The position numbers were made by a program, and so were the translations under genes. This document shows positions 1-8,224 of a DNA stretch of 64,000 nucleotides, piece by piece. The notes beneath the pieces are model-generated. The model worked only from the letters and a program-made list of their open reading frames with translations, was not told where the DNA came from and did not search any database. The DNA is from Thiomonas sp. FB-6 (GTDB lineage: Bacteria > Pseudomonadota > Gammaproteobacteria > Burkholderiales > Burkholderiaceae_C), in contig NZ_KB898481.1 of the NCBI RefSeq assembly GCF_000377645.1, positions 1 to 64,000 on the forward strand, written 5' to 3'. The first letter of the stretch is position 1. Each line of letters opens with the position of its first letter.

Positions 1-1195
1 CTAGGGATGCTGTCCAAAATCAGCTGAGCGCCGAGGCAACGGAACGATGAAAGCCACGAGATGATTCCCGTCAGTGATTTCGCACGGAGCGCCGGCCGCG
101 ATGGGCTCCGCAGCGGTCGTTTCGACCCTGCAGGAGGCCGTTTTCGCGAACGGCGGACGCACTCATCCCTGCGCCGCCATCAGATGTCGCCGTGCCATCC
201 AGAGGTTGGACAGCGCGAACAGCGTGTGCAGCTGTGCGGTGTTCTTCGCCAGGCCGCGGTAGCGCACCTTGACGTGGCCGAACTGGCGCTTGATCACGCG
301 GAACGGGTGTTCGACCTTGGCGCGGATGCGCGCCTTGACGTGTTCCATCTCCTCGGCGATGGCATCCTTCGGACTCGTCACGTCAAGCAGCCTGCGCAGC
401 CCGGGGCGCAGCGCGACATGCCAGCGCGTGCGAATGTCCTGGGTGTCGTCTCGCTTCTCGACGCCCTGGTAGCCGGCATCGGCGAAGACATCTGCTTCCT
501 CGCCATGTACCAGCGCGTGCGCCTGGGTGACGTCATTGACGTTGGCCGATGTGCCCACCACCGTGTGCACCAAGCCACTGTCGGCGTCGACGCCGATGTG
601 GCACTTCATTCCGAAGTACCACTGGTTGCCCTTCTTGGTCTGGTGCATCTCTGGGTCGCGCGTGCCGGTGTTGTTCTTCGTCGAACTGGGAGCTGCGATC
701 AGCGAGGCATCGACCGCCGTGCCTTCCTTGAGCATCAGCCCCTTGGCGGCCAACGTCGCGTTCACAGCTTCAAGCATCTTCGGCGCCAGGTCGTGCTGTT
801 CCAACAGGTGCCGAAAGCGCAGGATGCTCACACGATCAGGCAGTCGCGCCATGCTGCCAAGACCAGCAAACTGGCGGTACAGCGGGACGTCGAACAAAGC
901 CTCTTCCATCGCCATGTCCGACAGGCCAAACCACTGCTGCAGGAAGTGAATGCGCAGCATCATCTCGGCGCCGAACGGCGGCCGGCCTCGCTCCTTGCGC
1001 GGCGCGTGCGGCTCGATCAGCGCAAGCAACTGCGCCCACGGCACCACGCGATTCATCTCGTCGAGGAACTTGCCCTTGCGGGTCTTACGGCTGGTCAGGT
1101 CCAGCCCGAGGTCGGCTTGCTTCATGCCCTCATTGTCTTGTCGGACGCTGCCCGCCGCCAGGGTCGCAATGGCCATTTTTGAACACCATCCCTAG
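1..1195 (-). mobile_element. IS5-family insertion sequence, complete
   Basis: The left end begins GGGATGCTGTCCAAAA (from base 4) and the right end, read on the minus strand, begins GGGATGGTGTTCAAAA (from 1192). These are imperfect terminal inverted repeats with two mismatches. CTAG flanks both ends (1-4 and 1192-1195), which fits the 4-bp CTAR-type target preference of the IS5 group. One transposase gene fills the element on the minus strand. Because the element starts at the first base of the window, the flanking gene on the left cannot be seen. Confidence 0.88.
163..1125 (-). CDS. IS5-family DDE transposase
   Basis: This protein of about 320 residues catalyses cut-and-paste movement of the surrounding IS. 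It has the IS5-type N-terminal domain (VVPWAQLLALIEPHAP and RGRPPFGAEMMLRIHFLQQW) followed by a DDE nuclease core: first Asp in AVDASLI, second Asp in FADAGYQG, and the Glu in the C-terminal block EHPFRVIKRQFG. The length matches the usual size for the group. I chose the Met at 1125 (MKQADLGL), the start usual for relatives and preceded by a GAGGG sequence. An in-frame ATG at 1176 would add 17 residues but has no visible ribosome site. No frameshift or stop is seen, so the element may be active. Confidence 0.92.
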   Translation of the reverse strand: MKQADLGLDLTSRKTRKGKFLDEMNRVVPWAQLLALIEPHAPRKERGRPPFGAEMMLRIHFLQQWFGLSDMAMEEALFDVPLYRQFAGLGSMARLPDRVSILRFRHLLEQHDLAPKMLEAVNATLAAKGLMLKEGTAVDASLIAAPSSTKNNTGTRDPEMHQTKKGNQWYFGMKCHIGVDADSGLVHTVVGTSANVNDVTQAHALVHGEEADVFADAGYQGVEKRDDTQDIRTRWHVALRPGLRRLLDVTSPKDAIAEEMEHVKARIRAKVEHPFRVIKRQFGHVKVRYRGLAKNTAQLHTLFALSNLWMARRHLMAAQG

Positions 1196-1242
1196 CCGCC
1201 TTCGACCAAGCAGCCGAGCAACCTGAACCGCCAGCGCAGCGC

Positions 1243-1791
1243 TTGCTCAGGCTGCACCGGCATCCAGCAGGACCGCTCGTAGCTTGGCTGCTCGACGATG
1301 CCAAGCTACGGCTTCATAGCGCCGCGAAGCTGGCAGAAGCGGTCGGTGTGAGCAACGAAGAGCTGCAACTGCTCGAGCGCGGCCAGGCGCTGACGTTGCT
1401 TCGCCACCGCGGCTTCATCGCGAAGGTGGCGCGCTACCTCGGCATCCCGCCGATTACCGTGAGGCTACTTACGGGCGACGTCACCATCCGCGATTTTGCG
1501 ACCGTGGCGGAGTCGGAGGAGGTGGTCATCGAGCGCGAGTTCGCCCGCTTCTGTGCGAACCCTCAGCTGCGAGCGCTCATCCCCGAAGCTTGCGACGAGC
1601 CTTCGCTTGACTACAAGCGTTTCTTGCTTGACGTGCACGCCACACATCGCGAGTTGGACTGGCCGGAGCTTCCGCGGCTGCCTGAAATCCTGCGTTGGCT
1701 GCAGCGTGCAGCCGTACTGCACAACGCGAACGAAATCGTTGCGGCTGCGGAGAATGATGAGACAGGTGGCGGAGATAGTGATGCACGGTAG
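1243..1791 (+). CDS. Helix-turn-helix-like protein, 5' end probably cut by the IS
   Basis: The predicted product has about 182 residues from a TTG codon. Residues 25-75 (AAKLAEAVGVSNEELQLLERGQ, then VARYLGIPPITVRLLTG) look like an XRE-type helix-turn-helix region; the rest is unrecognised. The reading frame stays open upstream from 1243 through CTAG at 1192 with natural-looking codons, so the true start was probably lost when the IS inserted. The TTG start is therefore only the first usable codon left. A rho-independent terminator follows 75 bp downstream. The function is unknown, perhaps a regulator of the accessory region. Composition is clearly less GC-rich than the core genes further right. 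Confidence 0.5.
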   Translation: MLRLHRHPAGPLVAWLLDDAKLRLHSAAKLAEAVGVSNEELQLLERGQALTLLRHRGFIAKVARYLGIPPITVRLLTGDVTIRDFATVAESEEVVIEREFARFCANPQLRALIPEACDEPSLDYKRFLLDVHATHRELDWPELPRLPEILRWLQRAAVLHNANEIVAAAENDETGGGDSDAR

Positions 1792-1864
1792 GGTGGAGAT
1801 GTGGTGACGTGAGCGTGGCCGTTTTCTTCGCTCGCTGATGATTGATTGATTGTTGTTGACTGAC

Positions 1865-1891
1865 GACGGGCCTTCGGGCCCGTCTTTTCTT
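1865..1891 (+). terminator. Rho-independent terminator
   Basis: GACGGGCC and GGCCCGTC form an 8-bp GC-rich stem around a TTCG loop, followed directly by TTTTCTT. It lies downstream of the truncated helix-turn-helix gene and upstream of the next gene, separating the two transcripts. Confidence 0.85.
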
Positions 1892-1951
1892 CGGCCTGGT
1901 CGGCCGGTGCCTACACGTGAGACCAAGGTCAACCACGTGGAGAAATTTGAC

Positions 1952-2599
1952 ATGACCAATGACGTTACGACGCACCGAGGGTTCGGTGTCGTGCTCGACC
2001 CGGTTCAGTTCGCAGCTGAGCTTGCTTCGCTCAAGCAGCGGCCGATGTACGAAGGGCGAGCACTGTACGTGAAGCTGCCCGACGAAGTGGCACGCATCTT
2101 CGAGAGCCCGCTGGTTCCGATGCGCCACTCGCTCGCAATCTCAGGCGGGGTGGCGCTTCCCGTCGCCGTGGCCACCTTTCAAGCAGCCGGCACTCAAGTC
2201 GTGTGCCTGGTACCACTGGCGACAGACGAGGCGCGTGACTGGCTCATCGAGTCCATCGAGAAACAGCGGCGCATCTTCGTTGCCGTGACTATCGATGAGC
2301 GCAGACAACTCGTCGTGATGCAAGCCGAGCCGCCGGTGCAGGATTTCACGGGCCGCGAGTGGCTCGCAGTTAAGGACAGACTCAGCGGATGGCGCAGCGT
2401 GGACCCCGTTGCGGAAGCTATGGACGTGCTGGATGTCTTGCGCTTCGTTGAGCAGGTCCCGGAATCCGAGGTGACCGGAGTGCCTGTGCAGGAGCGGTGG
2501 ATTTTTGTGTGCGTGCCGTACCACCAAGATGGTGCGGGCGCGGGGGCTGCGGAGGCTTCGGTAGCGTCGACTGGTGTGCAGGCTAGCGCGCTGCATTGA
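1952..2599 (+). CDS. Hypothetical protein of the left accessory region
   Basis: A 215-residue protein that I do not recognise. It is soluble, with no signal peptide or membrane segment. The centre (about residues 60-115) is rich in alternating hydrophobic stretches such as VALPVAVATFQAAG and IFVAVTIDERRQLVVMQAE, suggesting a beta-rich fold. The C-terminus is a low-complexity Gly/Ala tail. The start is the ATG at 1952, with GGAG nine bases upstream; a GTG at 1937 is also possible. It sits between a terminator and a hairpin, so it is probably monocistronic. The neighbouring IS and integrase indicate accessory DNA. Confidence 0.6.
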   Translation: MTNDVTTHRGFGVVLDPVQFAAELASLKQRPMYEGRALYVKLPDEVARIFESPLVPMRHSLAISGGVALPVAVATFQAAGTQVVCLVPLATDEARDWLIESIEKQRRIFVAVTIDERRQLVVMQAEPPVQDFTGREWLAVKDRLSGWRSVDPVAEAMDVLDVLRFVEQVPESEVTGVPVQERWIFVCVPYHQDGAGAGAAEASVASTGVQASALH

Positions 2600-2647
2600 C
2601 ACAGGGCATCACACTAGGCAGGGGGAAGCCTCCACCTATTTCTGTTC

Positions 2648-2674
2648 GTGGGCGACTCGCGGTGGGTCGCCCAC
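2648..2674 (+). terminator. Hairpin between convergent genes, possible terminator
   Basis: GTGGGCGAC and GTCGCCCAC form a perfect 9-bp stem around a 9-base loop. It lies just after the unknown gene ending at 2599 and before the end of the leftward integrase gene. There is no run of T after it, so termination on either strand is only inferred. Confidence 0.4.
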
Positions 2675-2829
2675 CCATCTATTGAGGCATTCTCCGGGAA
2701 TGGGGCTGGTGCGATGAGGCGAGGTTCTCTCGGAATTGGCCGTGTCTGGTCTCGCAAGTCATCGAAGGCATGAGCCTCGCGCATGACTTCGCTGCGATGT
2801 GTGGCTCCTGGAGGCTTGACATATGAGGG

Positions 2830-4113
2830 CTAAACCTTGGTCTTGCCTTGAGGCAGCTTTCGGCTGGCAGAGGGCGATGCGTCAGGCAGAGGGGCCAAGT
2901 GTCTCGTCCCGCTGGACTTTGGGAAGACACCCAAATTGGCCCCACGCTTGCTGCGAGGCGTCTTCTTGGGAGCCCCCAGCTTGAATTTTTCACCAGGAAG
3001 CATCTCCACGGGTTTGCCCAAGCTGGCTTGCCTGTAGATATTGTCGAGAGCATTCACCGCCGGTCTTGAGTGTTCCGACCTGTAATGCTTGTACCTCCAT
3101 AGCGCTTGCGCCGAGCGGTGCCCCGAGATGGCTGCAATGGCGCCTTCAGTCAAATCTGTGCGCTCAAACAATCGAGAAATCGCCTCGTGTCTCGCCATGT
3201 GCGGAACGACCAGCCCACGTAGGCCCAGGTCCTTCACGATGACTCTCCAGTGGCTGGCATAGTTGAACGGCACCCAGTCATGGTCGCCCTCCGCATTCTT
3301 CGCGCGGGACCTTGAAGAGAAGATGTAGTCGCTCCCGGTCTCGTCCATCTTCACGTAGTAATCAAAGAAGTCAGCTAGGGAGTCGGGAATCAAGACAATG
3401 CGCTCATCTTCATTTTTCGTGCGTGGAATGACAATCTGTGGAGGGTCTGGTCGGTACCAAGACTTTCGCGCTGCCGCGAGCTCCCCAGGTCGCGCAGCAG
3501 TGGCAAAGAGAAGACGAAAGAACAGTCCCTCCCGCGAGTTCCCGGAAGCCTTCGGGTGATTCAAGATGGCACCCACGAGTTCGTCCGACAGTCTGCCGGT
3601 TCTCCGCGTGGTCCTCGGACGGGACACCCCGAGACAGGGATTGCGTTCGACGTTCTTACGCTCGATGTGCCACTTGAAGCACCCACTTAGGGCTGCCACC
3701 TCGAGGCGAACAGAGTCCCCGCTCAGGGTCTTGCCTTTGCATCGCTTCGATGGCGTCTTCAGGCGAAGCTCGATGTAGTCCCGAACGTCGTTCTCGCCGA
3801 CATCCGTCAGGAGCTTGTCCCCAAAGAACTCCAGCAGGGGCTTGTGCAGATGCTTGGCAGCCCTCTTGGTGTTGTCGGCGAGGGATGCGTAGTACGCGCT
3901 GTTGACGTATTCGTCGTATGCGTGCGCCACAGTTCGTTTTGCGACTGTGGTTGCCGCGGGACGTTCCCAGGTGCCGTCGCGCATTTTGCGTTCGACAGCT
4001 TCCGCCCAGCGCCTGGCATCTTCTCGACGGGGGAAGGTGGATGTCTCGGTCTTCCCCTTGTGTCTCGCCAGAGCACGGAAAGAGCCGCTGGGAAGGAGCT
4101 GGACGGACGGCAT
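2830..4113 (-). CDS. Tyrosine recombinase (integrase A)
   Basis: A 427-residue site-specific recombinase. The N-terminal DNA-binding part (about 1-180) includes an arm-binding-like segment (VQLLPSGSFRALARHKGK) and a SAM-like core-binding domain. The catalytic domain follows with the first Arg in TAARPGELAA, the HxxR box in HMARHEAISR, the third box as SGH, and the likely nucleophile Tyr in RYKHYRSEHS. The C-terminal 60 residues are basic and low complexity. The ATG at 4113 gives the natural N-terminus; a frame extension to 4176 has no support. Its 5' end lies about 110 bp from the tRNA-derived repeat at 4226 and it reads away from it. That is the layout expected for the integrase of an element lying to the left. 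Confidence 0.88.
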   Translation of the reverse strand: MPSVQLLPSGSFRALARHKGKTETSTFPRREDARRWAEAVERKMRDGTWERPAATTVAKRTVAHAYDEYVNSAYYASLADNTKRAAKHLHKPLLEFFGDKLLTDVGENDVRDYIELRLKTPSKRCKGKTLSGDSVRLEVAALSGCFKWHIERKNVERNPCLGVSRPRTTRRTGRLSDELVGAILNHPKASGNSREGLFFRLLFATAARPGELAAARKSWYRPDPPQIVIPRTKNEDERIVLIPDSLADFFDYYVKMDETGSDYIFSSRSRAKNAEGDHDWVPFNYASHWRVIVKDLGLRGLVVPHMARHEAISRLFERTDLTEGAIAAISGHRSAQALWRYKHYRSEHSRPAVNALDNIYRQASLGKPVEMLPGEKFKLGAPKKTPRSKRGANLGVFPKSSGTRHLAPLPDASPSASRKLPQGKTKV

Positions 4114-4225
4114 GGAGCACCCCTGAGATGTACACACGTGTACATGAATCGTATCCGTGCGCACTCTCCGGGTCAAACGTCCAAATCCGCAAGTCTTGTA
4201 TGTCTATGAAGTTGCTTGCGAAAGT

Positions 4226-4276
4226 TTGGTGGGCCCTGCGGGGCTCGAACCCGCAACCAACGGATTATGAGTCCGC
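4226..4276 (+). repeat. att repeat, left copy (3' part of tRNA-Ile)
   Basis: These 51 bp are identical to 21122-21172, where they form the 3' two-thirds of an intact tRNA-Ile(CAU), from the anticodon arm to the CCA end (minus strand). To the right of base 4276 the similarity stops, so this copy is not a functional tRNA. It marks the left boundary of the integrated element. Confidence 0.93.
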
Positions 4277-4444
4277 CCCGGACAACATTCCGGGTTGTTG
4301 CGATGTGTTCCCGTTTTGCGCCATGAAGGGCGGATGCCCTAGGAGGCACGGGCTTCGCAGGCCGTTTCATCGTTCCCAAGCATTCCCGAAGATGCCTACA
4401 ATTCCATTACACAGCCATGACACGACGGCGAAGGCGAGGGCAGG

Positions 4445-5761
4445 ATGGGCAAGCGGGAAAACTTCACGGCGGGCCGGGTGGCAGAGTTCAGCTGCCCCGC
4501 GGACAAGCAGCAGGCGATCTACTGGGACGGCAAGCAGCCGGGCCTGGGCCTGCGGGTGACGGCCAAGGGCGCCAGGGCCTACGTGTTCCAGGCCTGGATC
4601 GACGGGGGCTCGGTGCGCGTCACGATCGGCCATTCCGACGTCTGGCCGTTGGAGACGATCTGGACGACCGACCGGGAAACCGGTCAGCGCGTGGAGGTGC
4701 GGCGCGGCGCGCGCCAGGAGGCGGCCCGGCTGAAGGCGCTGGTGGACAGCGGAGTGAACCCGGCCGAGCACCGCCGCGAGCAGGAAGCCGAGAAGACCCG
4801 GCGCAAGACCGCAGCCGAGTCGCTGAAGGAGAAGACCGTCGCCGCGCTGTGCACGGCCTACGTCGAGCTGCTCAAGCAGCGCAAGAAGCTCGATGCTCGG
4901 GACGCCGAGTCGACCCTGCAGCGCTTCCTGGCGGCTAATGAGGACCTGGCGGCCAAGCCGGCGCACGCGGCGACCTCGGCGGACTTCGTGACCGGGCTGC
5001 GCAAGCTCCACGAGGCGGGGAAGGTGCGCGAGCCCGGGAAGGTGCGCAGCTACGCGCACGCGGCATTCCGCACCGCCATGATGGCACGCACCGATCCGGA
5101 AATCCCGGTGAAGTTCGAGGCCTTCCACGTCACTGCCAACCCGCTGGCCACGATCCGAGCCACTGCGGCGCGCGCCGACAAGCGCCCGTTGAGCGCCGAC
5201 GAGCTGCGAACCTTCTGGCGCATCGCCCAGGCCGCCGGGGGCGCGACAGGCGCGCTGATGCAGCTGCACATCCTGACCGGCGGCCAGCGCATCGCCCAGC
5301 TGCTGCGCCTGCAGCGCGAGAACGTGCACGCCGACTACATCGTGCTGCACGATCCGAAGGGACGCAGGCCCGAGGCACGGCGCCATGTCGTCCCGCTGCT
5401 GGCCGACGCCAAGACCGCGCTCAAGGCGTTCACGGGAGCGCCCGGCGTGTTCACGGTGAACGGCAAGGCGATTTCGCCCGCGGTGCTGGCCCGGCTGGAG
5501 GCGGAAGCCATCGGCGACCAGATCGAGGCCTTCGAGCCCAAGCGCCTACGCTCAGGCATCGAGACGGCACTGGCGTCCCTGGGCGTCGGCCGCGAGATCC
5601 GCGCCCAGCTCCAGAGCCACGGCCTGGGCGGCGTGCAGGACCGCCACTACGACGACCACGACTACCTGGCCGAGAAGCGCGCCGCGCTGCAGGTGTTGCT
5701 TGACCTGCTCAACAGGAAGCGCTCGGCCAAGGTGACACCGATTCGCGGAGCCGCGGCGTAG
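4445..5761 (+). CDS. int: Tyrosine recombinase (integrase B), P4-like
   Basis: A 438-residue integrase expected to recombine the element with tRNA-Ile. The N-terminal region (about 1-110) resembles the DUF4102-type arm-binding domain of P4-like integrases (YWDGKQPGLGLRVTAKGARAYVFQ). The catalytic domain has the first Arg in LTGGQRIAQLLRLQ, then KRLRSG, where Lys replaces the usual His of the HxxR box (an accepted variant). The third box is LQSHG, and Tyr candidates are in DRHYDDHDY. It starts 170 bp inside the left repeat, the usual position for a tRNA-targeting integrase. The next gene follows after about 110 bp in the same direction. Confidence 0.9.
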   Translation: MGKRENFTAGRVAEFSCPADKQQAIYWDGKQPGLGLRVTAKGARAYVFQAWIDGGSVRVTIGHSDVWPLETIWTTDRETGQRVEVRRGARQEAARLKALVDSGVNPAEHRREQEAEKTRRKTAAESLKEKTVAALCTAYVELLKQRKKLDARDAESTLQRFLAANEDLAAKPAHAATSADFVTGLRKLHEAGKVREPGKVRSYAHAAFRTAMMARTDPEIPVKFEAFHVTANPLATIRATAARADKRPLSADELRTFWRIAQAAGGATGALMQLHILTGGQRIAQLLRLQRENVHADYIVLHDPKGRRPEARRHVVPLLADAKTALKAFTGAPGVFTVNGKAISPAVLARLEAEAIGDQIEAFEPKRLRSGIETALASLGVGREIRAQLQSHGLGGVQDRHYDDHDYLAEKRAALQVLLDLLNRKRSAKVTPIRGAAA

Positions 5762-5872
5762 CGCTGCAAGGGCTCACAGTTCGCGCCAGGCTACCCCGAC
5801 GGGGGGAAAAGCGGGAACCTTCACCCGCCTGCCTGGCGCCCAGCATTGAAGGCGAGCGCGTGAAGGAACGCC

Positions 5873-7501
5873 ATGCATCGAGTAATTCAGATCGAGCCGG
5901 GTAGCCGGTTCATCGCCGCTTGGGAACTTGGGCTCCGCATCGGCGCGCTGCTGCACCCGACCCCTGACACGCCGCCCCTGCTGGTGACCTTGCAGAAGAA
6001 GATTGCCGAAGGGGAGCCGAACAATGTCCGCATCGAAGAACTGAGCGATGCGGACGTGCAGTACCTGCGTGCCACCTGGAAAGACATCGGCATTCCCGAT
6101 GCACTGAACATGACCCAGGAGCAATGGGCGTTGTGCAATGCTGCGTTTCAAGCGGCAGCTGACCGCCCGCAGTGGGATCTCGTTCCCCGGTTCAAGAACT
6201 ACGTGCAGGATGCAAAGAGCGAGCATGGTCGCATCGCCAACAAGCACGTCCAGGCCATGAATGCGCTGATCACCGCGGGCCGCATGCGCGCTTACGATGC
6301 CGATTTGGCGCCAGTCCAAAAGGTGGATAGCTGGGGTTCGCAAGTCCCCGTCGAGGACGCCCGCGCATATCTCGCCGGACTTGGGATCGAACTGCGCGAG
6401 CAAGTGCCAGCGCCGCGACGCACCATCATCGACACCCTGGCGGCGATGAATCAATCCATCGAGCAGCAAGCAGCCGAGGCTTTGGCCGATGGGTATCGAC
6501 CGCCGGAAGGCCCGTACCGTCACGCCTTGCCAGTCGGGAAACGGCATTTCACGGTGTATGAGGCGACGCTGGAAACCGCGCTGGCCGTCCATCCTCGGCA
6601 GGCCGATGACCTGGGCGCCGCAAAGGTGAAGGGCTTCCTTCTGCACGAAGTCGGCCGCCCACAGCAGGGGGTCTACCCGAGCGACGAGCAAGCGCGGGAG
6701 TTGGACGACATCTGGAACTCGGCCGCGCTTCCGCGCCCCGCGTTCCCGATGGAGCGATACACATTCGATGCCTACGTGCTGGCGCTATCACAGTCGGCTC
6801 GCGGCAGTGAATGGGCATTGGGCGCGAATCTCACGAGCAGGGAAACCCATGCGGGCGTCCTGCGCGCCGCCACATGCAAGGCCCATGAGGAAATGCTGCG
6901 CCAGGCCGTCGCCGCCGGAACCGTCACGCTTCTACACCCCGGAACCCTGACGCCGATCGGCGCCGCCGCCGCTGGCGAGAATGCGCTGATTCGCCGGGAG
7001 GATCTGGTGAAATTCGCCGCCGACATGCCCGACCCCATCGAGCTTGTCGACGCGGAGACCGCGGCGCAGTCGATCGCACCCGAACCGGCGGCGCCGGACG
7101 TTGATGTGCAGCGGTCAGCGCCAGCAGAGCAGGGAACGGCCTCGTTCGAGCCCAGCGCCGGGGACTGCGACTCGGGCGCATCGCCAGAGCCCGCGTTGCT
7201 CAGTACCGCGCAGATTGCCACAGCCTTCGGTGGCGCGTGGATGGGGGCGGCGACGCTGCACACGTATCTCGGGAAGCGGGTTCCGAAGTGGCTGGCGAGT
7301 GCCATCGCGATACGTGCGCCGGCTACCAATAAGAAGGTCGGGCACCGCTGGAACCCGGTCGAGTTCGCCAAACTCCTGCGCGAGCACAAAGGCGTCAAAG
7401 AAGCGGCGATCAGCAAAGCGTTCCGGGAAGTGGCCGACCTCAAGGAATGGTCAGACCGCTGGGGCAACGCGCTAAGCGCGCTCCACCAATTCGACGAGTG
7501 A
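5873..7501 (+). CDS. Large hypothetical protein next to integrase
   Basis: A 542-residue protein that I do not recognise. It is soluble and without signal peptide. Residues 1-390 appear folded and mixed alpha/beta. Residues about 395-445 form a low-complexity Pro/Ala/Ser linker. The last 95 residues (starting ALLSTAQIATAFGGAW and ending near WGNALSALHQFDE) are basic and helical, with KKVGHRWNPVEFAKLL resembling a DNA-binding or regulatory tail. Its position between the integrase and the regulator genes suggests a role in control or replication of the element. The start is the ATG at 5873, preceded by GAAGGAAC. Confidence 0.7.
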   Translation: MHRVIQIEPGSRFIAAWELGLRIGALLHPTPDTPPLLVTLQKKIAEGEPNNVRIEELSDADVQYLRATWKDIGIPDALNMTQEQWALCNAAFQAAADRPQWDLVPRFKNYVQDAKSEHGRIANKHVQAMNALITAGRMRAYDADLAPVQKVDSWGSQVPVEDARAYLAGLGIELREQVPAPRRTIIDTLAAMNQSIEQQAAEALADGYRPPEGPYRHALPVGKRHFTVYEATLETALAVHPRQADDLGAAKVKGFLLHEVGRPQQGVYPSDEQARELDDIWNSAALPRPAFPMERYTFDAYVLALSQSARGSEWALGANLTSRETHAGVLRAATCKAHEEMLRQAVAAGTVTLLHPGTLTPIGAAAAGENALIRREDLVKFAADMPDPIELVDAETAAQSIAPEPAAPDVDVQRSAPAEQGTASFEPSAGDCDSGASPEPALLSTAQIATAFGGAWMGAATLHTYLGKRVPKWLASAIAIRAPATNKKVGHRWNPVEFAKLLREHKGVKEAAISKAFREVADLKEWSDRWGNALSALHQFDE

Positions 7502-7511
7502 GGCCGTTTTC

Positions 7512-7611
7512 ATCCGCCGATCTCATCCGCCGTTTCTGCCGCGTATCGGGCTGCGACCCGCATAAATCCTAGGTTTCTCTTCCGCATGATATCCGCCGTT
7601 TTGTGGCGGAT
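7512..7611 (+). promoter_or_regulatory. ATCCGCC repeat cluster, candidate operator or iterons
   Basis: ATCCGCC occurs directly at 7512-7518, 7525-7531 and 7591-7597, and inverted (GGCGGAT) at 7605-7611. The last pair forms a hairpin with a 7-base loop. CCGTTTT tails also recur beside the copies. The cluster fills the 172-bp gap in front of the AlpA-like gene and is probably the target of one of the element's regulators. A replication role is possible. Confidence 0.5.
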
Positions 7612-7673
7612 GTCAGGCTTGCGCCAACGGCCAGCCGCGAACGATGGCGGGCCGGGCGCAACCGGAGAAACCC

Positions 7674-7892
7674 ATGTCGGAACTGAAAACGCGGGCGGTC
7701 GAAGCCGGCGCCGTCTATCGCGCCGCCGAGATTTACTCGACGCCGCAGCGCCGCGGCCTCATGCCGTTCGCGAAGACGCGCTTCTATGAATTGGTCGCCT
7801 CGGGCCAACTTCCCACGATCAAGATCCGGGGCGGCCGCGCGACGATGGTCCGTGGCGCCGATCTGCTGAAGCTGCTCGAGGTGGCGCAATGA
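7674..7892 (+). CDS. AlpA/excisionase-like DNA-binding protein
   Basis: A 72-residue protein. The sequence around RRGLMPFAKTRFYELVASGQLPTIKIRGGRATMVRGADLL has the MerR-like winged-helix pattern of phage AlpA and excisionase proteins: a helix-turn-helix, then a wing with IKIRGGR. Such proteins regulate integrase or act as directionality factors. I chose the ATG at 7674 because GGAG lies 6 bases upstream; an earlier in-frame start adds only unlikely residues. It follows the ATCCGCC repeat cluster and is the first gene of a tightly packed run. Its stop overlaps an in-frame ATG of the following reading frame. Confidence 0.75.
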   Translation: MSELKTRAVEAGAVYRAAEIYSTPQRRGLMPFAKTRFYELVASGQLPTIKIRGGRATMVRGADLLKLLEVAQ

Positions 7893-8002
7893 GGGCCGAA
7901 CGTGGCCAGCGGGCGGCATCCAGGGCGCCTCAGGGGACGGCCCAGAACGGGGAATCGACACCCTCGACTGTCCCAGGTACTGCAACTTTTGGAGTACCCG
8001 TG

Positions 8003-8224
8003 ATGCACGCCCCCGTCCATATCCCGAACTTGGCCGAGATGCCGCCCAGCGCGGTTCTGCCGACGCGCGATGCCGCTGCCTTCCTTGGCAAGAGCGGCCA
8101 GACTCTGCGCAAACTCTACTGCCTGCAAGGCCACGCCTTCGGCGTCCGACCGATCAAGATCGGCGGGCGCCTCGCCTGGAAAGCTGGCGACCTGCTGGCG
8201 CTGGTCAACGGAGGCGCGCAATGA
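8003..8224 (+). CDS. Second small helix-turn-helix/excisionase-like protein
   Basis: A 73-residue protein with LPTRDAAAFLGKSGQTLRKLYCLQG followed by GVRPIKIGGRLAWKAGDLLALV. This is the helix-turn-helix plus wing pattern of phage MerR/excisionase-like regulators. Together with the preceding gene it gives the element two related regulators, one of which may be the true excision factor. The start at 8003 has GGAG upstream. The same frame is open to an ATG at 7889, which overlaps the previous stop, but those 38 residues are low complexity and look non-coding. Its end overlaps the next gene by four bases. Confidence 0.68.
   Translation: MHAPVHIPNLAEMPPSAVLPTRDAAAFLGKSGQTLRKLYCLQGHAFGVRPIKIGGRLAWKAGDLLALVNGGAQ

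Larger units (their letters stand above)
1..4276. mobile_element. Possible right end of a second tRNA-Ile-integrated element (element A)
   Basis: This stretch carries an IS, two unknown genes and an outward-reading tyrosine recombinase next to the 51-bp tRNA-derived repeat at 4226-4276. The arrangement suggests that an element in tandem with the one on the right ends here. Its other end would lie outside the window. This is inference from layout; no third repeat copy is visible. Confidence 0.35.

Noticed and set aside
4226-4310. Complete tRNA at the left repeat
   Set aside because: Only the 3' 51 bases match tRNA-Ile; the D arm and the 5' acceptor strand are missing, so it is a remnant att site.
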